Source: Bacillota bacterium
Lineage (GTDB): Bacteria > Bacillota > Clostridia > Peptostreptococcales > Anaerovoracaceae
NCBI GenBank assembly: GCA_017543805.1
Contig: JAFYFK010000212.1
Span: 1 to 11,239 of the forward strand
Length of the DNA: 11,239 bases
Direction: 5' to 3'
Shown here piece by piece: positions 1 to 6,613 of the stretch; position 1 is the first letter of the stretch; each line of letters opens with the position of its first letter. The translations under genes and the position numbers were made by a program. The notes beneath the pieces are model-generated. The model searched no databases, was not told where the DNA came from, and saw nothing but the letters and a program-made list of their open reading frames with translations.

Positions 1-189
1 GTCGCGGCCAAGGCCATGGGCGGGCTGTCCGGAGACAGCGTAACTACCTATACTCTCCCCGGAACCGATATCCTCAACGGCGGACTGTCCTTCTGGCAGG
101 TCAACAGCAAGGAGACCCTGAGCATGCTCGAGGGCATATTCATTCCGCAGAGCGATGAGCCCGAAGAAGGCGAAGGCAGCTCAAACTAG
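1..189 (+). CDS. LytR-CpsA-Psr (LCP) family protein, C-terminal end (5'-truncated by window)
   Basis: Only the last 62 residues are visible; the frame is open from base 1 and stops at TAG 187-189. The segment TLPGTDILNGGLSFWQVN followed by a short helix (KETLSMLEGIF) resembles the end of the LCP catalytic domain, where a 'PG' turn and a final strand precede a helix. After it comes an acidic tail rich in Glu, Gly and Ser. LCP enzymes are membrane-anchored phosphotransferases that move lipid-linked wall polymers to peptidoglycan outside the cell. The catalytic Arg and Asp residues lie upstream of the window, so the family call rests on a short C-terminal signature and on the SLH protein 9 bases downstream. 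It is probable, not certain. Confidence 0.6.
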   Translation, partial: VAAKAMGGLSGDSVTTYTLPGTDILNGGLSFWQVNSKETLSMLEGIFIPQSDEPEEGEGSSN

Positions 190-198
190 GTATCAGAC

Positions 199-1299
199 AT
201 GAATAAGACCGGAAAGAAGATCGCAAGCCTGTTTCTGAGCGCGGCTATTGCCGCGGCGTCTTTCGTATGCGTCTGGGCGGACGCGAAGTTTTCCGATGTT
301 CCGGAAAGTTACTGGGCCGCGGAGCACATCAGGAACGCTTCCGACGCCGGCATCATTTACGGTTACACAGACGGAAGCTTTAAACCGAAGAACAACGTAA
401 ACAGGCAGGAAGCTCTGGCGATGATCTACAGAGTCCTCCGCGGGGCGTCGCTTCTTAAGACGGAGGACGATCTTTCCGCAAATTATACCGACGTTCTGGA
501 CCGTTACGCTTTTTCCAATAACGGACTCAGGACTTCCGCCGCGTACTTTTTTGAAAACTCAGTGCTGGAGGAAGCCGATCTTCAGGCCCCGGAAGGCGCA
601 AAATCGGCCGCTCCGCGCGAATTGATCGCGGTCTGGGCATCAAAGGCCATAGGCTACGAAATTTCGCCGCTTTCGGTCTTAAAATACAACGATACCGCGA
701 GCATCGAGGCGCCGTATATCCCCTATGTCGACGCGCTCTACCGCTACGGCATCATGATAGGCGGGACCGACGGCAACTTCTCCCCGAAGAACGGCGTCGT
801 GCGCGCCGAGATGGCGGCCATAGCCGTAAGGCTGCTCAAGGCCGCTCCGGATACGGTCCTCGTCCCGGACACCAAAGCATCCGCTGTGGTCACGGTATCC
901 GGAAACATCAGCCTGGTCAATACATCCCGAAGGACCATGGCTGTCGTTACGCCTGACGGAACAAAGACCCTGCACATCAAAAGCGGCTCGCCGATCCTGC
1001 TCGACGGCGAATCCGCTGATATCTCCGCGCTCTCAAGCTATGTCGGAAGCGACGTGGTCTTTTCCTGCGTCATAGGCTGCGCGGATTCCGTCGCTGTTCA
1101 GACCGGACCCACGGTACTTTCAGGAACTGTCAGCGAGGTCAGAAACTTAAGCGACTGCAGCGCGGTCACCATCACCCTTAAAAACGGCGCAAACGCGGCG
1201 TATATCTACGAAGCCGGTTCCACCGAAGGTTCCCTGCCTTCCGCCGGTGACAGTGTCGATTTCATCTCCGACGGCGCTCTGCTGCTGGAGATCAGATAG
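199..1299 (+). CDS. secreted S-layer homology (SLH) domain protein
   Basis: 366 residues. Residues 1-29 form a signal peptide: Lys-rich start, hydrophobic core of about residues 8-26, and a likely cleavage near VWADA. A clear SLH domain covers about 30-81, with FSDVP, YWA and the GYTDGSFKPKNNVNRQE core. A degenerate one covers about 95-155. A third covers about 163-215, with the core GGTDGNFSPKNGVVRAEMA. Three SLH units commonly form a trimeric prong that binds secondary wall polymer outside the cell. Residues 230-366 are two beta-rich segments that look like diverged copies (about 231-300 and 306-366); I do not recognise that fold. No strong ribosome binding site precedes the ATG, only AGG at the upstream stop, so coupling to the preceding gene is likely. 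No sortase motif or membrane anchor is present. Its role beyond wall attachment is unknown. Confidence 0.88.
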   Translation: MNKTGKKIASLFLSAAIAAASFVCVWADAKFSDVPESYWAAEHIRNASDAGIIYGYTDGSFKPKNNVNRQEALAMIYRVLRGASLLKTEDDLSANYTDVLDRYAFSNNGLRTSAAYFFENSVLEEADLQAPEGAKSAAPRELIAVWASKAIGYEISPLSVLKYNDTASIEAPYIPYVDALYRYGIMIGGTDGNFSPKNGVVRAEMAAIAVRLLKAAPDTVLVPDTKASAVVTVSGNISLVNTSRRTMAVVTPDGTKTLHIKSGSPILLDGESADISALSSYVGSDVVFSCVIGCADSVAVQTGPTVLSGTVSEVRNLSDCSAVTITLKNGANAAYIYEAGSTEGSLPSAGDSVDFISDGALLLEIR

Positions 1300-1330
1300 A
1301 AGTTGAAGTCTAAGCCCTTCCGGGCGAAAC

Positions 1331-1335
1331 AGGAG
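1331..1335 (+). promoter_or_regulatory. ribosome binding site of rho
   Basis: AGGAG lies 11 bases before the ATG at 1347 and supports that start. The 47-base gap after the SLH gene holds only this site and a weak 4-bp hairpin (1314-1325) without a U-tract. I see no convincing promoter in it. Confidence 0.7.
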
Positions 1336-1346
1336 AAAAGTATTTT

Positions 1347-3113
1347 ATGGATCTTGACATCATCAAAGGAAAGAAGGTAGCGGAGCTCAGAGAGATCGCC
1401 GCGGCGCTTAAAATTCCCGGCGCGGCTGCCATGAAGAAATCTGAGATAGTAGCGCTGCTGACAAAGATGCACGAGGAGGCTGAAGCCCAGCAGGCCGCGG
1501 AAGCGGAAGCTGCGGCAAAGGAATCCCGCGCGCAGGAGGAAAAGCCCGCGGAGCAGGAAAAACCGGCGCCAAAGAAGCGCGGAAGAAAGCCCAAGGCCGC
1601 TGCTGCTGAGGAACCGGCCCCCGCGGAGGAGGCAAAAGCTCCCGAGGAAGCCGCGCCGGCAAAGAAATCGTCTAAAAAATCTTCCGGCAAATCTTCAAAG
1701 AAATCCGTTGAAAGCGAGCAGATCGTTCTGATAGAGGTCACCGGAGTTGAAGAGCCTAAGGCGGAGCCCGCCGCTGAGGAAAAGACCGCAGAGCAGGAGA
1801 AGCCGGCACCTAAAAAGCGCGGCAGAAAGCCCAAGGCCGCCGCTGAAAAGGCTGCCGAGCCGGCAAAGGAGCAGGAAGAAGCGGAAAAGCCCGCGGAAGC
1901 TGCGGAGACTGCCGAGCCCGCTGCTGAAAGCGAAGCTCCGGCTGAGGACAACGCCGAAAAAACCGAACCCGCACAGAAGCCTGAATACAGCGATCCCAAC
2001 CGCTACGAGACCACAGGCATACTCGATCTCGCCGAGGGAGGTTTCGGATTCCTTCGCTTCAACAATTTCTTAACATCCGACGAAGATGTCTATGTTTCGC
2101 CCACACAGATAAGGCGTTTCAACCTTAAGACCGGAGACGAGATCTGCGGAATAGTCCGCCGCCCCGGGGACAACGAGCGCTTCGGCGCCATGCTCTTCGT
2201 CAAGACCGTAAACGGCGACGAGCCCGGAGTCGCGAGGCGCAGAAGGGATTTCTCCAGCCTTACCCCCATTTATCCGGAACGCCGCATCAACCTGGAAAAA
2301 GGAAGCCGCGCGCTTTCGATGCGCCTGACAGACCTGATCGCGCCGATCGGATTCGGCCAGAGAGGCCTTATTGTGGCGCCGCCGAAAGCCGGCAAGACCA
2401 CTCTGCTCAAGCAGATAGCGCAGGCCATAGAAGCCCAGGACGACATCGATGCCGAGCTGATAGTGCTTCTCATAGACGAGCGCCCCGAGGAAGTCACGGA
2501 CATGCAGCGCTCGATAAAGGGCCACGTAATATATTCGACCTTTGACGAACAGCCCGCTCACCATGTAAAGGTTGCGGAAATGGTGCTCGCGAGAGCGCAG
2601 AGGCTGGTCGAACACAAGAAAAATGTTATTATACTGCTGGATTCGATAACGCGCCGGGCGAGGGCGTACAACCTGGTGGAGCCGCCTTCGGGCAGGACGC
2701 TTTCAGGCGGTCTTGACCCGGCCGCGCTCTACAAGCCGAAGAAATTCTTCGGCGCCGCCAGAAATATCGAGGAAGGCGGATCTATAACCATCCTTGCGAC
2801 CGCTCTGGTCGAGACCGGAAGCCGCATGGACGATATGATATTTGAAGAATTCAAGGGCACAGGCAATATGGAGCTGCACCTCGACAGGAACCTGCAGGAG
2901 AAGCGCATATTCCCGGCCATCAACCTCAACAAATCCGGCACGCGCCGCGAGGATATGCTCATGACCCCGCAGGAGCTCGAGGGCGTATGGATGATGCGCC
3001 GCGCGCTGGCAGACTGGGGCACCGAAGAGGCGACGGAGCGCATCGTTCTGGAGATCGCCCAGACACGTTCCAACGAGCTGTTCCTTGAACGCTTCAGGAA
3101 AGTAAGACTGTAA
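1347..3113 (+). CDS. rho: transcription termination factor Rho with long disordered insert
   Basis: 588 residues, against about 420 for typical Rho. Rho is a hexameric RNA-dependent ATPase that binds nascent RNA and releases RNA polymerase. Residues 1-45 are the helical Rho N-terminal domain. Residues about 46-215 are a low-complexity Ala/Glu/Lys/Pro insert that contains a Ser/Lys patch (106-120) and two copies of a KKRGRKPKAAA segment exactly 80 residues apart. Residues about 216-290 are the cold-shock-like RNA-binding domain (GFGFLRF at 232-238). The ATPase follows: Walker A APPKAGKTT (344-352), Walker B LIVLLIDERPEEV (371-383) with the catalytic Glu in DERPEE, the LLDSITR segment (430-436), the Q-loop region GGLDPAALYKPKKFFGAARN, and the R-loop GTGNMELHLDR (504-514). 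All core residues look intact. The stop overlaps the next start (TAATG at 3111-3115). Confidence 0.98.
   Translation: MDLDIIKGKKVAELREIAAALKIPGAAAMKKSEIVALLTKMHEEAEAQQAAEAEAAAKESRAQEEKPAEQEKPAPKKRGRKPKAAAAEEPAPAEEAKAPEEAAPAKKSSKKSSGKSSKKSVESEQIVLIEVTGVEEPKAEPAAEEKTAEQEKPAPKKRGRKPKAAAEKAAEPAKEQEEAEKPAEAAETAEPAAESEAPAEDNAEKTEPAQKPEYSDPNRYETTGILDLAEGGFGFLRFNNFLTSDEDVYVSPTQIRRFNLKTGDEICGIVRRPGDNERFGAMLFVKTVNGDEPGVARRRRDFSSLTPIYPERRINLEKGSRALSMRLTDLIAPIGFGQRGLIVAPPKAGKTTLLKQIAQAIEAQDDIDAELIVLLIDERPEEVTDMQRSIKGHVIYSTFDEQPAHHVKVAEMVLARAQRLVEHKKNVIILLDSITRRARAYNLVEPPSGRTLSGGLDPAALYKPKKFFGAARNIEEGGSITILATALVETGSRMDDMIFEEFKGTGNMELHLDRNLQEKRIFPAINLNKSGTRREDMLMTPQELEGVWMMRRALADWGTEEATERIVLEIAQTRSNELFLERFRKVRL
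1548..1844 (+). repeat. direct repeat in the Rho linker (copies 1548-1604 and 1788-1844)
   Basis: The two copies encode an identical 19-residue segment, AEQEKPAPKKRGRKPKAAA, at residues 68-86 and 148-166. At DNA level they differ by synonymous changes (for example ccggcgccaaag against ccggcacctaaa). The basic core KKRGRKPK resembles an AT-hook-like or RNA-binding basic patch. The synonymous divergence suggests an old duplication or selection for the peptide. The function is inferred only from composition. Confidence 0.8.
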
Positions 3114-4174
3114 TGGATCTTGACCGTATTTTTATGAAAAACGCCTCCCCGACCAAGGTCGGAGGACAGGCAATACTCGAAGGGCTCATGATGCGCGGAA
3201 GCCGCGCGCTGGCCATCGCCATGAGAGAGCCCTCCGGAAACATCCACCTGACCGTGGAGCCTCTTAAGCCCGCGCAGAAGTGGAAGAAGTATCCGCTGAT
3301 CCGCGGAGTGTTTTCGTTCATCTCCTCCCTCGTGACCGGCACGGGCATACTGCTTTATTCGGCTGAGGTGCTGGAAAAGCTGGAAGGCGAGTCAGGCAAG
3401 GAGACTGAGGAAAAGGATAAATTTACGCTCTGGCTGGAGAAGCGCTTCGGCGAAAAAGGCGCGTTCAACGTCATGATGTACATGTCCGTCGTGCTCTCGA
3501 TACTTTTTGTCGTCGGCTTCTTTATACTGCTTCCGACATGGATGGTGTCCGCTCTTAAGAACGCGGGCGTGCAGAACGTCGTGCTGCTCAACCTGGCGGA
3601 GGGCGTGCTGAGGATAGCGATGTTCGTGGCGTATGTGTCGCTGGCGGCGAAGATGCCGGACATCCGGCGCACATTCGAATACCACGGCGCCGAGCACAAG
3701 ACTATACACTGCTACGAGAACGGCCTGGAACTGACCCCGGAGAACGCGCAGAGTTTTTACACCCTGCATCCGCGCTGCGGGACCAGCTTTATGATGTTCG
3801 TCATGATAATCTCGCTGCTGCTGTTCTCCTTCCTGGGCTGGCCAAACCTTGCGGTAAGGCTGCTGTCCAGGCTTATACTGATTCCGGTGGTCGCCGGGCT
3901 TTCATTTGAGGTGCTGCAGTGGACGGGGCGCCACAACAACGCCTGTGTAAAGGCGCTGAGCATGCCCGGAATAATGCTGCAGAAGATCACCACAAGAGAA
4001 CCCTCGCTGGACCAGCTGGAGGTCGCGATCGCGGCGATGAACGCGGTCCTGCCGTCGCATGAGGACCCGGACGTCCCGGTGGATTACTGGGTCGGGGAGA
4101 TCCTCAAAGACGGAACTATGGTCAAAAACGAGGAAGAGACTAAAGCTTACATAGAGCAGAAAACGAAGAAATGA
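3113..4174 (+). CDS. yqhQ: YqhQ-like DUF1385 membrane protein
   Basis: 353 residues. The start VGGQAILEGLMMRG (residues 16-29) is the family's N-terminal signature. Further conserved blocks are EYHGAEHKTIHCYE (189-202), LHPRCGTSF (218-226), and GRHNNACVKALSMPGIMLQKIT (272-293). The His, Glu and Cys residues in these blocks underlie the database label 'predicted metal-dependent enzyme', but no reaction is established. Hydrophobic segments at about 125-145, 155-178, 225-244 and 249-269 predict an integral membrane protein with an additional hydrophobic stretch at 66-84. The start codon overlaps the rho stop and has no nearby ribosome binding site, so it is probably translated by coupling. An internal Met at residue 8 (3134) is an alternative start, closer to the usual family N-terminus. 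The family often sits beside prmC in Clostridia, as here. Confidence 0.93.
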   Translation: MDLDRIFMKNASPTKVGGQAILEGLMMRGSRALAIAMREPSGNIHLTVEPLKPAQKWKKYPLIRGVFSFISSLVTGTGILLYSAEVLEKLEGESGKETEEKDKFTLWLEKRFGEKGAFNVMMYMSVVLSILFVVGFFILLPTWMVSALKNAGVQNVVLLNLAEGVLRIAMFVAYVSLAAKMPDIRRTFEYHGAEHKTIHCYENGLELTPENAQSFYTLHPRCGTSFMMFVMIISLLLFSFLGWPNLAVRLLSRLILIPVVAGLSFEVLQWTGRHNNACVKALSMPGIMLQKITTREPSLDQLEVAIAAMNAVLPSHEDPDVPVDYWVGEILKDGTMVKNEEETKAYIEQKTKK

Positions 4175-5022
4175 CGGTAAACGATCTGCTGAAACAGACG
4201 ATAGAAGGGCTGGAGGCCGCGGGGATAGAAAACGCGCGGCGCGAGGCCGAACAGATAGTATGCGCGGTTCTTAAAAAGGACCGTTCATATTTTATTGTTC
4301 ACGGCAGCGATGTTATCGGCGGCGAACCTGTGCTGCAGGTCAATAAAAAAACTATCGACAGGGCATTTGGCATGCCTCTGCAGTATGTTATAGGCACGTC
4401 GGCCTTTATGGACATGGAGCTCGGCGTGGACGACCGTGTGCTGATACCGAGGCCTGAGACCGAGCTGCTGGCGGAGCGCGCGGAGGCTTTTCTCGCGGAA
4501 CGTTTTGCGAAAGAGCATGACGGAGAGATCAGCGTCGTCGACCTCTGCACGGGAAGCGGCGCCATCGCTCTGTATCTGGCAAGGCGTTTTACCATTGCCG
4601 CGGTCACGGCGGCGGACATTTCCCAGCCGGCTCTGCAGGTCGCGATCTACAACAACATGAAGTACGACGCCGGGCTGAACATAGTCCGCTCGGATCTGTT
4701 TGAGAATATCGAAGGGACTTTTGACCTTATAACCGCAAATCCGCCCTATATCCCGACGACGGTCATTGACACGCTGGATCCTGTCGTAAAGGACAAGGAG
4801 CCGCGCCTTGCCCTCGACGGCGGGGACGACGGCCTGGACATCGTGCGCAGGCTGGTCTCCGAAGCTCCGCAGCACCTTAAGGCGGGCGGAATGCTCCTGA
4901 TGGAGCACGGCCACGACCAGGGCGAAGCCTGCCGGGAGATTGCGCTTGCCGCCGGTTTTTCCGCCGCGCAGACGTTTAAAGACCTGGAGGACCATGACCG
5001 CATTTTGTGTGCAGAGCTCTGA
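4171..5022 (+). CDS. prmC: peptide chain release factor N5-glutamine methyltransferase PrmC
   Basis: 283 residues, normal for the family. PrmC (formerly HemK) transfers a methyl group from S-adenosylmethionine to the Gln of the GGQ motif in release factors RF1 and RF2, which raises termination efficiency. A helical N-terminal substrate-recognition domain occupies about residues 1-75. LIPRPETELL (91-100) follows, then the SAM-binding motif I VVDLCTGSGAIAL (122-134), an acidic residue after the second strand in AADIS (147-151), and the diagnostic substrate-Gln-binding NPPY (190-193). The ATG overlaps the yqhQ stop (ATGA, 4171-4174), so coupled translation is likely. The usual operon partner prfA is not next to it here. 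Cytoplasmic. Confidence 0.97.
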   Translation: MTVNDLLKQTIEGLEAAGIENARREAEQIVCAVLKKDRSYFIVHGSDVIGGEPVLQVNKKTIDRAFGMPLQYVIGTSAFMDMELGVDDRVLIPRPETELLAERAEAFLAERFAKEHDGEISVVDLCTGSGAIALYLARRFTIAAVTAADISQPALQVAIYNNMKYDAGLNIVRSDLFENIEGTFDLITANPPYIPTTVIDTLDPVVKDKEPRLALDGGDDGLDIVRRLVSEAPQHLKAGGMLLMEHGHDQGEACREIALAAGFSAAQTFKDLEDHDRILCAEL

Positions 5023-5109
5023 GAAACACTATCTGTTGGGGATGCCGCGCAGCCCGGGAAAAGGCTGCAGAAAAAAGCTGAAAAGTCCTGAAAATTCACA
5101 TTTTTCTGC
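5023..5109. other. prmC-rpmE gap with two inverted repeats
   Basis: No gene is seen between the prmC stop and the rpmE promoter. Two inverted repeats are visible: GCAGCC/GGCTGC (5049-5054 with 5063-5068, 8-base loop) and GCAGAAAAA/TTTTTCTGC (5067-5075 with 5101-5109, 25-base loop). They share 5067-5068, so they compete slightly. The first is followed by A-rich rather than U-rich sequence, so neither is a standard + strand terminator. The A/T-rich block 5086-5107 also lies just upstream of the rpmE -35 box, in the position of an UP element. Confidence 0.5.
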
Positions 5110-5138
5110 TTGCACCGCGTGGCTCGTTGTGCTAATAT
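5110..5138 (+). promoter_or_regulatory. sigma-A-type promoter of rpmE (extended -10)
   Basis: A TTGCAC -35 box (5110-5115) and a TAATAT -10 box (5133-5138) are separated by exactly 17 bases. A TG dinucleotide one base before the -10 box (5130-5131) makes it an extended -10. An A/T-rich block directly upstream (5086-5107) could act as an UP element. Transcription would start near 5145, giving a leader of about 37 bases. This gives rpmE a source of transcription separate from the rho-yqhQ-prmC group. Confidence 0.75.
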
Positions 5139-5163
5139 AGTTAAGCCTTTACGAACGATTTTT

Positions 5164-5172
5164 TAAGGAGGT
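5164..5172 (+). promoter_or_regulatory. strong ribosome binding site of rpmE
   Basis: TAAGGAGGT is a near-perfect Shine-Dalgarno sequence, 9 bases before the ATG at 5182. It contrasts with the coupled, poorly marked starts of yqhQ, prmC and the ABC genes, and fits a highly expressed ribosomal protein. Confidence 0.9.
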
Positions 5173-5181
5173 CTTTTTACA

Positions 5182-5382
5182 ATGAAAGAAGGAATCCATC
5201 CTGATTATAAGGATTGCAAGGTAACTTGCGCTTGCGGAAATACATTTATGACCAGGTCCACCAAGGACGAGATCAGGCTTGACGTTTGCTCTCAGTGCCA
5301 TCCGTTCTTCACCGGCCAGCAGAAGTTCATCAACCGCGGCGGCCGTGTCGAGAAGTTCAAGAACAAGTACAACCTCAAATAA
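5182..5382 (+). CDS. rpmE: 50S ribosomal protein L31 (zinc-binding type)
   Basis: 66 residues, the standard length. L31 binds the central protuberance of the large subunit and helps bridge it to the small subunit. The start MKEGIHPDYK and the block CSQCHPFFTGQQKFI are family signatures. Four zinc ligands are present: Cys16 and Cys18 (TCACGN) and Cys36 and Cys39 (CSQCHP). This is therefore the C+ form; some bacteria replace such paralogues with a Cys-less form when zinc is short. It has its own promoter, a strong ribosome binding site and a downstream terminator, and so forms a monocistronic unit. In many Clostridia rpmE directly follows rho; here yqhQ and prmC lie between them. Confidence 0.98.
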   Translation: MKEGIHPDYKDCKVTCACGNTFMTRSTKDEIRLDVCSQCHPFFTGQQKFINRGGRVEKFKNKYNLK

Positions 5383-5388
5383 GAGAAC

Positions 5389-5400
5389 TGATTCGAATCA
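5389..5400. repeat. 12-base perfect palindrome after rpmE
   Basis: TGATTCGAATCA reads identically on both strands. It begins 6 bases after the rpmE stop and touches the left arm of the terminator. It could be an operator for the next gene, part of the terminator's outer structure, or chance. Nothing in the sequence decides this. Confidence 0.45.
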
Positions 5401-5425
5401 ACCCGGTCCGCGCGGCCGGGTTTTT
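5400..5425 (+). terminator. rho-independent terminator of rpmE
   Basis: AACCCGG (5400-5406) pairs with CCGGGTT (5416-5422), and the loop can add CC/GG pairs (5408-5409 with 5414-5415). The right arm runs into TTTTT (5421-5425). The next start codon is only 9 bases beyond the U-tract, which leaves no room for a promoter between them. Confidence 0.88.
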
Positions 5426-5433
5426 GCTTAATA

Positions 5434-6612
5434 ATGGCTCCGAAACTTAGTGTTATTATGGGCGGCGCGGGAGAGTCGCTGCCGTACAGATTCATAGAAG
5501 GCGAAGTTACAGACACCCGGCTTATGGGTGTTCTTGGCATGCACCTGCACTGGGATCTCCCCGAAGCAAAGGACTCGGACGTCCATCAGTTTTTCTATTA
5601 TGACGTCGAGGAGCTCGGCCTGGACCAGCTCGCGGTATACCGCGGAAACGAGAAGATCGCCGTGGAACTTGCCTGCAAGGCCTGTTTCGGGGGCCTCGGC
5701 GGAAAGATGGTGCCCATAGAGGAAAACGAGGCCCGCTGGCTGGCGCATCATTTTGTCGAAGACACCAGGAAAAAGGGCGAGATCCTTCCGGACACTCTTT
5801 ACGAGATAAATTTTATTTTGGATAATCCCGCGGAGCTCAGCGAAGAGCAGATATTCAGCCTCGGGCAGAAGATGTGCACGCCCCGCAGGACTGACTACGC
5901 CGCGGTCCACTATTTCCTGATGCGTCTCTTCGGGCAGGATCCCGAAGGCGCCGCGCTTCTCGCGTCGCCGTCTCTGGATATGGAAAAATGCAGGGATATA
6001 TGCATCCCCGGCGGAGCCACATTCCTGATGAACACCATCAGCAAGCAGAAGATACTCGCCGGGCCTATCGCTTATCTGAGCGAATCCCTCGTGGAGGCGG
6101 ACGACGGCCACTGGATGGTCTTCACCGAGGTCAGCGTCATGGACAAAAAGGTCGTCGACGCAGCGCTTAAGACCAAATTCCGGGTCACTGCGACAGAGGC
6201 TTCCCTTAAACTCAGAAAGTCCGAATATATCTCGGTCTTCGAGATCTCCGCGGACGAGGAGTTCGACAGGGAATTTTCAAACTTTTCGATAGGAACGACA
6301 GCCACGGCGCACGAGTCCGGGACCATGTACATGGAGTTCAAACCGGACAACAGGCACGTTGAGCAGAGGGTCTTCACCCTGAGCGACGACATAGAAGCGC
6401 TCTATTTTGTGACCGAATACGGCCAGATGATCGTTGCGGCTTACAGCTACGAGAGCATTATCGCGGCGGAAGCCCGGATAGCCATCTCCGGGATGCGCAA
6501 TTATATATACCCGACAAACAAATATAAATTCCTCGATTCCGTCCTCTACGAGTTTGCCCAGTCAGGCTACGACGATTTCAACGAATTCGTAAGGACCATA
6601 CAAGTGGAATAA
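5434..6612 (+). CDS. unrecognised soluble protein co-transcribed with ABC transporter genes
   Basis: 392 residues; I do not recognise the family. It has no signal peptide and no membrane segment, so it is probably cytoplasmic. Visible marks are a CxxC followed by a Gly-rich run, ACKACFGGLGGK (80-91), and further Cys at 148, 186 and 190. The central part (about 95-200) looks helical and acidic. The second half (about 205-345) looks strand-rich, and the C-terminus (about 362-390) has many aromatic and acidic residues. The ATG at 5434 is the first in frame, but no ribosome binding site precedes it; Met9 (5458) and Met31 are alternatives, equally unmarked. It ends one base before the ATPase start, so it belongs to the same operon. 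It may be a regulator or cytoplasmic partner of the transporter, but that is only positional inference. Confidence 0.8.
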   Translation: MAPKLSVIMGGAGESLPYRFIEGEVTDTRLMGVLGMHLHWDLPEAKDSDVHQFFYYDVEELGLDQLAVYRGNEKIAVELACKACFGGLGGKMVPIEENEARWLAHHFVEDTRKKGEILPDTLYEINFILDNPAELSEEQIFSLGQKMCTPRRTDYAAVHYFLMRLFGQDPEGAALLASPSLDMEKCRDICIPGGATFLMNTISKQKILAGPIAYLSESLVEADDGHWMVFTEVSVMDKKVVDAALKTKFRVTATEASLKLRKSEYISVFEISADEEFDREFSNFSIGTTATAHESGTMYMEFKPDNRHVEQRVFTLSDDIEALYFVTEYGQMIVAAYSYESIIAAEARIAISGMRNYIYPTNKYKFLDSVLYEFAQSGYDDFNEFVRTIQVE

Positions 6613-6613
6613 A

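Noticed and set aside
1314..1325. GCCC/GGGC hairpin between the SLH gene and rho
   Set aside because: Only 4 bp and not followed by a U-tract, so not a credible terminator.
1310..1999. Long antisense open frame (229 codons), Ala/Ser-rich, opposite rho
   Set aside because: It mirrors the Ala/Glu/Lys-rich Rho linker; G+C-rich repetitive codons remove antisense stops. It has no recognisable domain.
4940..5140. 66-codon + strand frame running past the prmC stop
   Set aside because: Mostly an out-of-frame reading of prmC, with no ribosome binding site and no recognisable motif; its end crosses the rpmE promoter.
5145..5181. Possible L31 autoregulatory leader RNA
   Set aside because: The leader is only about 37 bases and shows no clear stem beyond short TTAA repeats, so there is no support for a structured regulatory RNA.
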